Both the position numbers and the translations under genes were made by a program. A stretch of 5,899 bases of DNA from Micrococcales bacterium UBA3913 (GTDB taxonomy: Bacteria > Actinomycetota > Actinomycetes > Actinomycetales > Microbacteriaceae): NCBI GenBank assembly GCA_002391425.1, contig DGEZ01000084.1, forward strand, positions 1-5,899, read 5' to 3'. Shown here piece after piece: positions 1-5,899 of this stretch. The notes under the pieces were generated by a model. That model was not told the DNA's origin. It was given only the letters and a program-made list of their open reading frames with translations, and did no database searches. Position 1 is the stretch's first letter; the number at the start of each line of letters is the position of its first letter.

Positions 1-12
1 TACGATGGGGGG

Positions 13-486
13 ATGAGTGAAACAGTGCGACTCAATCCTGGGGACTCGGCCCCCGCATTCACGCTTCCTGATCAGAACGGCGCCCCGGTATCGCTGAGCG
101 ACTATGCCGGGACCAAGGTGATCTTGTTTGTGTATCCCGCCGCGGGCACGCCGGGATGCACGAAGGAGGCATGCGACTTCCGCGACAGCGTTGCCTCGCT
201 GCAGCAGGCCGGGTACGCGGTCCTCGGGCTCTCCCCGGACAAGCCCGACAAGCTCACCAAGTTCGATACGAAGCACGGCCTGGGATACCCCCTGCTCAGC
301 GACCCGGACAAGACCGTCATAGCCCAGTACGGCGCCTACGGGCCGAAGAAACTGTACGGGCGAGAGGTGGTGGGGATCATACGTTCGACGTTTGTCATAG
401 ACGAGCACGGCAGCATCGAGCTAGCCCGCTACAACGTCAAAGCCACCGGGCATGTGGCCTCGCTGCGCACGGCTTTGAACATCTGA
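13..486 (+). CDS. bcp: Thioredoxin-dependent thiol peroxidase (Bcp/PrxQ peroxiredoxin)
   Basis: A 157-residue cytoplasmic peroxiredoxin that reduces H2O2 and organic hydroperoxides, normally recycled by thioredoxin. The thioredoxin fold begins with the family's N-terminal PGDSAPAFTLPDQNG segment (residues 9-23). The active site is GTPGCTKEAC (45-54): C49 is the peroxidatic cysteine within the TPGCT motif, and C54, five residues later, is the resolving cysteine of the atypical two-Cys Bcp/PrxQ subgroup. R124 in GIIRSTFVID matches the conserved arginine that activates the peroxidatic cysteine. Length is usual for the family. The ATG at 13 is preceded directly by a G-run (7-12), an unusually close ribosome-binding site; only 12 upstream bases are visible, so the promoter is outside the window. 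The gene is convergent with the membrane protein downstream (32-base gap). Family assignment is firm; the physiological substrate is not shown by sequence. Confidence 0.95.
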   Translation: MSETVRLNPGDSAPAFTLPDQNGAPVSLSDYAGTKVILFVYPAAGTPGCTKEACDFRDSVASLQQAGYAVLGLSPDKPDKLTKFDTKHGLGYPLLSDPDKTVIAQYGAYGPKKLYGREVVGIIRSTFVIDEHGSIELARYNVKATGHVASLRTALNI

Positions 487-518
487 GTCCCTGACGGCGC
501 GACGGAACCTGCCCTGCG

Positions 519-983
519 TCAACGCCTCCGGGAGTCATCAACACCCAGGTGCGACGCGAATGCGCGTGAGAACAGCGCGAGCATCCCCGCACCAATGGCC
601 GGGATGCCCAGCAGGATAACGACTGGCCAGGCGGGATCCTGCGCTTGAAGCAGGCTCACCGCCACGGCTGCCACCATCAGCTGAGTGAACACGACAACGC
701 CGCGAGCCTTCGCACTACCGCGCCACAACGCCCGCATCCCCACACCCCACAGTGCCGCCGCAGCCACCGTCAGCAGAACGAGAAACACGGCGGAACTCAC
801 CAGCTCGGGCGGCTCGATCCAGAACTCCACCAGCATCCAGACCGCCAGCGCAACGAGCGCAAGGAACTGGGCAGCAAGGATCACCGACACGATCCACACG
901 GGTATGGGAAGCTCCCGCCACCGCACAGTCGATCGTGCGGATCCGTTGTCATCTGCTGCGCGCACTCGCGAAATCCTGTCCAT
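519..983 (-). CDS. Four-helix integral membrane protein of unknown function
   Basis: I do not recognise the family. With the ATG at 983 the product is 154 residues. A short charged N-terminus (MDRISRVRAADD) is followed by four hydrophobic segments at about residues 26-56 (PIPVWIVSVILAAQF onward), 61-87, 94-113 and 120-142, then a basic tail ending in SRRR. There is no signal peptide and no catalytic motif. Start choice is uncertain. ATG 983 has no Shine-Dalgarno, but a -10-like TATTTT (minus strand, plus coordinates 994-999) lies 10 bases upstream, which would suit a near-leaderless transcript. GTG at 965 has an AGGA at 974-977 with 8-base spacing and would give 148 residues. A TTG at 1034 is possible but has no support. 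It is convergent with bcp and divergent from whiB1. An unbroken frame with clear membrane helices argues it is real; its role is unknown. Confidence 0.8.
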   Translation of the reverse strand: MDRISRVRAADDNGSARSTVRWRELPIPVWIVSVILAAQFLALVALAVWMLVEFWIEPPELVSSAVFLVLLTVAAAALWGVGMRALWRGSAKARGVVVFTQLMVAAVAVSLLQAQDPAWPVVILLGIPAIGAGMLALFSRAFASHLGVDDSRRR

Positions 984-1083
984 GCGAAACCAGAAAATAT
1001 CAAAACCCTTGATTTCCCTGGAGTGCTGTGCCAACCTGTTGGAGGCTCAATGATACCGGCTCCCACTGAGAGGGGCCTGCCGT

Positions 1084-1112
1084 TTGACGAGATCGCCCAT
1101 GACCCAGATCGT
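1084..1112 (+). promoter_or_regulatory. Candidate promoter for whiB1
   Basis: TTGACG at 1084-1089 is a near-consensus -35. After a 17-base spacer, GATCGT at 1107-1112 matches the key A2 and T6 positions of a -10 hexamer but not T1. Transcription would begin near 1118-1120, giving a leader of about 40 bases that contains the GGAGG at 1145. If this is the main promoter, only the short WhiB form is made from it. The weak -10 keeps confidence low. Confidence 0.3.
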
Positions 1113-1144
1113 GCCGCGAAACGAGCCCCGTTGTTCGTCCATGT

Positions 1145-1149
1145 GGAGG
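1145..1149 (+). promoter_or_regulatory. Ribosome-binding site deciding the whiB1 start
   Basis: GGAGG (followed by T) lies eight bases before ATG 1158, close to ideal spacing. It supports MDWR as the start, in agreement with WhiB1 orthologues. Confidence 0.75.
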
Positions 1150-1157
1150 TATTTGTG

Positions 1158-1406
1158 ATGGACTGGCGCGATAAAGCCGCCTGCTTGACTGCTGACCCCG
1201 AGCTGTTCTTCCCTGTCGGGAATACCGGCCCGGCCATCGACCAGATTGAGAAGGCCAAGTCCGTGTGCCATCGCTGCACCGTCACGGATATGTGCCTCCA
1301 GTACGCGCTCGAGACCAGCCAGGACTCCGGCGTGTGGGGCGGGCTGAGCGAGGATGAGCGCCGCGCATTGCGTCGCCGCGCTGCCCGAGCCCGCCGAATC
1401 GGCTGA
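1158..1406 (+). CDS. whiB1: WhiB1-type iron-sulfur transcriptional regulator
   Basis: An 82-residue WhiB/Wbl protein. Four cysteines, C9, C37, C40 and C46, in the pattern C-X27-C-X2-C-X5-C, ligate a [4Fe-4S] cluster. The GVWGG turn (58-62) and the basic tail RRALRRRAARARR (68-80) form the DNA-contacting end. The start MDWRDKAAC, the segment DPELFFPVGNTGP and the stretch QDSGVWGGLSEDERRAL follow mycobacterial WhiB1 almost residue for residue, and the length is right (84 in M. tuberculosis), so I assign it to WhiB1 rather than another Wbl class. From the family: WhiB1 binds the principal sigma factor SigA, and its cluster reacts with nitric oxide, changing DNA binding. It is convergent with pdtaS, an arrangement also seen in mycobacteria. 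An in-frame upstream ATG at 1050 could extend the protein. Confidence 0.95.
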   Translation: MDWRDKAACLTADPELFFPVGNTGPAIDQIEKAKSVCHRCTVTDMCLQYALETSQDSGVWGGLSEDERRALRRRAARARRIG

Positions 1407-1446
1407 GCTGACGGAACCGGCGTAGCCGCCCACGAACCTCCACCGT

Positions 1447-1461
1447 GCGCGATCACCGCGC
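1447..1461. terminator. Weak GC hairpin between convergent whiB1 and pdtaS
   Basis: GCGCG (1447-1451), loop ATCAC, CGCGC (1457-1461) form a five-base-pair stem within the 57-base gap between the two stop codons. There is no T-run on either side, so it is not a classical intrinsic terminator. A role as a bidirectional terminator is an inference from position only. Confidence 0.25.
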
Positions 1462-1463
1462 GT

Positions 1464-2960
1464 TCACACCGGCTGTTCCCCGTTCAGCGGAAATGTCACC
1501 GTCACCTCGGTCCCAGCACCGACCATCGTATGCCAGTCGATCGTTCCCCCCAGTTCGCCCTCAATGAGGGTGCGCACAATCTGAGTGCCGAGCCCTGACC
1601 CGACACGACCCTCCGGCATCCCCGCCCCATCGTCAGCGACGACGACCGTGAGGCGGTCCTCCTCGTGGTTCACCGTCACGGTCACGTGACCGGATTGCCC
1701 GGCCAGGCCGTGCTCGACCGCATTCGTGACGAGCTCCGTCAGCGCCAGCGCCAGGGGTGTTGCCGCCTCGGTTGGGAGGGAACCGAACGATCCCTCGCGG
1801 GTGAGTTCGACCCGCGTGTTGTGGCTCGATGCCACCTCCGTGGTCAGCAAGAGGACTCGATCGAAAACCTCGTCAAAGTCGACATTCTGTGTGAGACCAC
1901 TGGCAAGGGTGTCGTGCACCACGGCGATGGAGGACACCCTGCGCATGGCCTGCAACAGGGCATCTCGCGCCTCGGTGGAGTGCGACCGTCGAGCCTGGAT
2001 GCGCAGCAGAGACGCCACCGTTTGCAGATTGTTCTTCACCCGGTGGTGGATTTCGCGAATCGTCGCATCCTTTGTGAGCAGTTCCTGCTCTTGACGACGC
2101 AGATCGGTCACATCGCGGCACAGGATGATTGCGCCCGTGCGCACGCCGTTCGATTTGATGGGGATAGCCCGCAACGTCACCGATACGCCACGGATATCCA
2201 CGTCAGCCCTCCATGGGGCCTTCCCCGTGAGCACCAGGGGCAGCGATTCATCGACGGAACGCTGCTCGGCTAGCAGGCTCGTCGTAACCTCCGAGAGGTT
2301 GCGCCCCTCCAGCTCGCCCTTGTACCCCAGCCGGTTGAACGCGGATAGCGCATTGGGACTCGCGAACGTCACCACCCCATCGAAGTCGAGACGAACAAGC
2401 CCATCGCTGACCCGCGGCGCACCCCGGCGGGGGCCGCTGGGGGCATCCAGATCGGGAAAGTCACCAGCAACGATCATGTCCAGCACATCGTTGGCGCAGC
2501 TGAGGAAGGTCAGCTCCAATCTGCTGGGGGTGCGGGCCTCCGACAAGTTCGTGTGTCGCGTAAGGACGGCCAACGGTTCCGACCTCTGCAACCCCCCGGA
2601 GGCCTGCCGCACCTTGCGGCGAACCGGGATGGCCTTGAGTCGGGTCGCCGATTGATCAAACCAGTCCGGGGATGATGACGACACCGGCTTGCCCGTTGCC
2701 AGAGCCTCTCCCACGAAGGGCCGCCACTGGGTGCGTATTCTCTGCCCGATGATGTCGCGGTAGAACACGGTGTTCGATCCGGAGGGCCGCGCGTGCCCCA
2801 CCGCGAAGAACTCGCCCGTGCCGTCCTGCACCCACAGCACCAGGTCGGCGAAGGCCAGGTCGGCGATGAACTGCCAGTCCCCCAGCAAAAGACGCAGCCA
2901 CTCGATGTCGCCCGTGTTCAACGCATCATTGCTCGCCGCCACGTCCTGCAGTTCCGCCAT
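1464..2960 (-). CDS. pdtaS: PdtaS-type cytosolic sensor histidine kinase (GAF-PAS-HisKA_2-HATPase)
   Basis: A 498-residue soluble kinase with no membrane segment. Order of parts: an N-terminal GAF-like sensor (about 18-165, opening with IEWLRLLLGDWQFIADLAFA as in PdtaS proteins); a PAS domain (about 185-285, with DGVVTFASPNALSAFNRLGY); the HisKA_2 box REIHHRVKNNLQTVASLLR (302-320), with the phospho-acceptor at the HH pair 305/306; the N box ELVTNAVEHG (409-418); the D box ADDGAGMPEG (442-451); and the G box GSGLGTQIV (454-462). All catalytic boxes are intact, so the kinase should be active. In M. tuberculosis the orthologue phosphorylates PdtaR, an RNA-binding ANTAR response regulator, and has been linked to nitric oxide and copper signalling; PdtaR is not in this window. 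ATG 2960 fits the family N-terminus; its ribosome-binding site is weak (GAGATG). No convincing promoter was found upstream. Confidence 0.93.
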   Translation of the reverse strand: MAELQDVAASNDALNTGDIEWLRLLLGDWQFIADLAFADLVLWVQDGTGEFFAVGHARPSGSNTVFYRDIIGQRIRTQWRPFVGEALATGKPVSSSSPDWFDQSATRLKAIPVRRKVRQASGGLQRSEPLAVLTRHTNLSEARTPSRLELTFLSCANDVLDMIVAGDFPDLDAPSGPRRGAPRVSDGLVRLDFDGVVTFASPNALSAFNRLGYKGELEGRNLSEVTTSLLAEQRSVDESLPLVLTGKAPWRADVDIRGVSVTLRAIPIKSNGVRTGAIILCRDVTDLRRQEQELLTKDATIREIHHRVKNNLQTVASLLRIQARRSHSTEARDALLQAMRRVSSIAVVHDTLASGLTQNVDFDEVFDRVLLLTTEVASSHNTRVELTREGSFGSLPTEAATPLALALTELVTNAVEHGLAGQSGHVTVTVNHEEDRLTVVVADDGAGMPEGRVGSGLGTQIVRTLIEGELGGTIDWHTMVGAGTEVTVTFPLNGEQPV

Positions 2961-3071
2961 AGCATCTCATCTTACGGGCCCTGCCTGATCTGATACGCAC
3001 AGCACGATTCCCCGGAGATTTACACACAAGCTGTGCATCCGCTTTGGCTCGCCTATGCCCGTGAATAGAAT

Positions 3072-3099
3072 GTCGAAAACTCGCGCGCGAGATCAGAGC
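3072..3099. repeat. 28-nt direct repeat, copy 1, with 12-bp palindrome
   Basis: Identical over 28 bases to 3133-3160. It begins GTCGAAAA, contains the perfect palindrome CTCGCGCGCGAG (3080-3091) and ends ATCAGAGC. The flanks of the two copies are unrelated. A self-complementary core repeated between two divergent genes suggests a binding site for a dimeric regulator. Confidence 0.95.
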
Positions 3100-3132
3100 G
3101 CGATCGGCACGGGGATCAACACCTCGGAGGGA

Positions 3133-3160
3133 GTCGAAAACTCGCGCGCGAGATCAGAGC
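3133..3160. repeat. 28-nt direct repeat, copy 2, with 12-bp palindrome
   Basis: An exact copy of 3072-3099, separated from it by 33 bases (period 61); its palindrome is at 3141-3152. No third copy, even degenerate, is visible one period to either side. Confidence 0.95.
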
Positions 3161-3181
3161 AGAAAAGGAGCTAGAGAAGTA

Positions 3182-3200
3182 CATGTAAGGGGGTTACATG
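3182..3200. repeat. Inverted repeat CATGTAA-GGGGG-TTACATG
   Basis: Perfect 7-bp arms (3182-3188 and 3194-3200) flank a GGGGG spacer, 53 bases before the Rv3235-family start. The left arm also sits in a smaller palindrome, TACATGTA (3180-3187). It is A/T-rich compared with its surroundings. It could be a 19-bp operator dyad or, if transcribed, a hairpin in the leader. There is no T-run, so it is not a terminator. Confidence 0.7.
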
Positions 3201-3242
3201 GTGCACTGTCGCACGCATTTCGAGATCCGCCGGCCAGGGGGA

Positions 3243-3247
3243 GGAGG
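3243..3247 (+). promoter_or_regulatory. Ribosome-binding site of the Rv3235-family gene
   Basis: GGAGG within the purine-rich run 3237-3248 lies six bases before ATG 3254 and fixes that start. Confidence 0.75.
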
Positions 3248-3253
3248 ATAGGC

Positions 3254-3679
3254 ATGTCGGTTCCGCAACCTGTTGTGGGTGCCTGCTTGCCGAGCCACCC
3301 CATCCCTGTGCCGCTCCCCGATGCGATCCATACGGACCCGCACCGACTAGACGATCCCCTGGTGTTCGGTCACCGGCTCGCCCAGATGATCTGGGAAGTG
3401 TGCCACGACCGACGCTCAATCGAACAACTCATCCCGTGGGTGACCGAATCCGTGTACGAGAACGTGCTACATCGGCTCATCCTCTACCGATTCAACCACG
3501 CCAACGCACCAGAGCACACCGCCGAGATACGCGTCGGAGCACACCGCGGCGTCGAGGTCACCCCAGACGAGCACGAATACTGCTGCGTCGTGGCCGTCGG
3601 CCGCGACACCCACGGGATGGCGCTACGAATACGTCACTTCCCTTTCGGGCTGCGCGCCACGGCCCTGGGCATCCTGTGA
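3254..3679 (+). CDS. Rv3235-family protein (DUF6459-like), function unknown
   Basis: A 141-residue soluble protein. The N-terminus (1-30) is proline-rich and probably disordered. A helical part follows (38-75: GHRLAQMIWEVCHDRRSIEQ, then LIPWVTESVYENVLHRL), matching the family pattern in which an RLAQ..EV helix and an R-R-x-x-x-Q-L motif precede a W-T/V-T-x-x-V-Y segment. The C-terminal beta-rich part (91-140) runs EIRVGAHRGVEV...CCVVAVGRDTHGMALRIRH...LRATALGIL, typical of the family. The family is actinobacterial, uncharacterised and, from memory, commonly found beside secA, as here. Oddities are four cysteines, including adjacent C110-C111. A strong ribosome-binding site supports the start. 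It is convergent with secA, with 13 bases between stops. The assignment rests on recalled family pattern and on context, not on a search. Confidence 0.82.
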   Translation: MSVPQPVVGACLPSHPIPVPLPDAIHTDPHRLDDPLVFGHRLAQMIWEVCHDRRSIEQLIPWVTESVYENVLHRLILYRFNHANAPEHTAEIRVGAHRGVEVTPDEHEYCCVVAVGRDTHGMALRIRHFPFGLRATALGIL

Positions 3680-3692
3680 GAATGCCTGCGTG

Positions 3693-5899
<2,207 letters not shown>

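Larger units (their letters stand above)
1050..1157 (+). other. Possible in-frame N-terminal extension of WhiB (alternative start)
   Basis: An ATG at 1050 is in frame with the canonical WhiB start at 1158, with no stop between. It has its own GGAGG at 1041-1045, four bases upstream. Initiation here would add 36 residues (MIPAPTERGLPFDEIAHDPD onward) and give a 118-residue protein. WhiB1 proteins normally begin at MDWR, and the downstream ATG has the better-spaced ribosome-binding site, so I keep the short form as the gene and list this as an alternative. Confidence 0.3.
2961..3253. other. Divergent intergenic region with repeats, no gene
   Basis: These 293 bases separate the 5' ends of pdtaS and the Rv3235-family gene. 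They hold two exact 28-nt repeats, a 7-bp inverted repeat and the ribosome-binding site of the rightward gene. Both genes must be transcribed outward from here. I see no convincing -35/-10 pair, tRNA or conserved small ORF. Confidence 0.7.

Noticed and set aside
492..521. TGACG ... CGTCA as a terminator between bcp and the membrane-protein gene
   Set aside because: Only five base pairs around a 20-base loop, no T-run, and it overlaps the stop codon of the membrane-protein gene; not supportable as a terminator.
645..1049. Further upstream extension of the WhiB frame
   Set aside because: The frame is open, but this part lies mostly antisense to the membrane-protein gene and encodes a His/Arg/Pro-rich shadow sequence with no WhiB relation.
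1665..2273. A 202-codon plus-strand ORF inside pdtaS
   Set aside because: An antisense shadow of a gene with intact kinase motifs; its translation is Arg/Gln/His-rich with no recognisable domain.
3072..3160. A minimal CRISPR array (28-nt repeats, 33-nt spacer)
   Set aside because: Only two copies with one spacer, no degenerate third copy, no cas gene in the window, and the repeat does not look like a known type I-E repeat. The central palindrome has no loop and suits a protein-binding site better.
3055..3174. A 39-codon ORF (MPVNRMSKTRAR...) on the plus strand across both repeats
   Set aside because: No ribosome-binding site, no recognisable protein pattern, and the two repeat copies are read in different frames, which is not expected if the repeat were selected as protein.

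Overview
The window comes from a high-GC actinobacterium. The gene set is the evidence: a WhiB1-type iron-sulfur regulator beside a PdtaS-type soluble histidine kinase (the same pair is adjacent in Mycobacterium tuberculosis, Rv3219/Rv3220c), and an Rv3235-family protein convergent with secA. Most genes have moderate GC3 with many A/T-ending codons. This fits a member of the Actinomycetia with a moderately GC-rich genome; I cannot name the genus.

Layout, left to right: (1) 13-486 (+), a Bcp/PrxQ-type thiol peroxidase. (2) 519-983 (-), a four-helix membrane protein of unknown function, convergent with bcp. (3) A 174-base divergent intergenic region, then whiB1 at 1158-1406 (+). (4) pdtaS at 1464-2960 (-), convergent with whiB1. 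(5) A 293-base divergent intergenic region (2961-3253) with two exact 28-nt repeats 61 bases apart, each centred on CTCGCGCGCGAG, and a separate 7-bp inverted repeat. (6) 3254-3679 (+), an Rv3235-family (DUF6459-like) protein. (7) secA, 3693 to the right edge (-), lacking about its first 200 codons. Its stop lies 13 bases from that of the Rv3235-family gene.

Functionally this is a housekeeping and stress-sensing neighbourhood: peroxide removal (Bcp), redox/NO-responsive transcription (WhiB1), cytoplasmic two-component sensing (PdtaS, whose usual partner, an ANTAR regulator, is not in the window) and protein export (SecA). I see no RNA gene, transposon or cas gene.

Two things stand out. First, the rightmost ~410 bases of secA use only G/C-ending codons (136 in a row), while the rest of secA and the other genes do not. 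The change falls in the most conserved stretch of secA, so either secA is a recombinant or the window is a chimeric join. Second, the 28-nt repeat pair has an unusual CRISPR-like geometry but is more simply explained as a paired palindromic operator.
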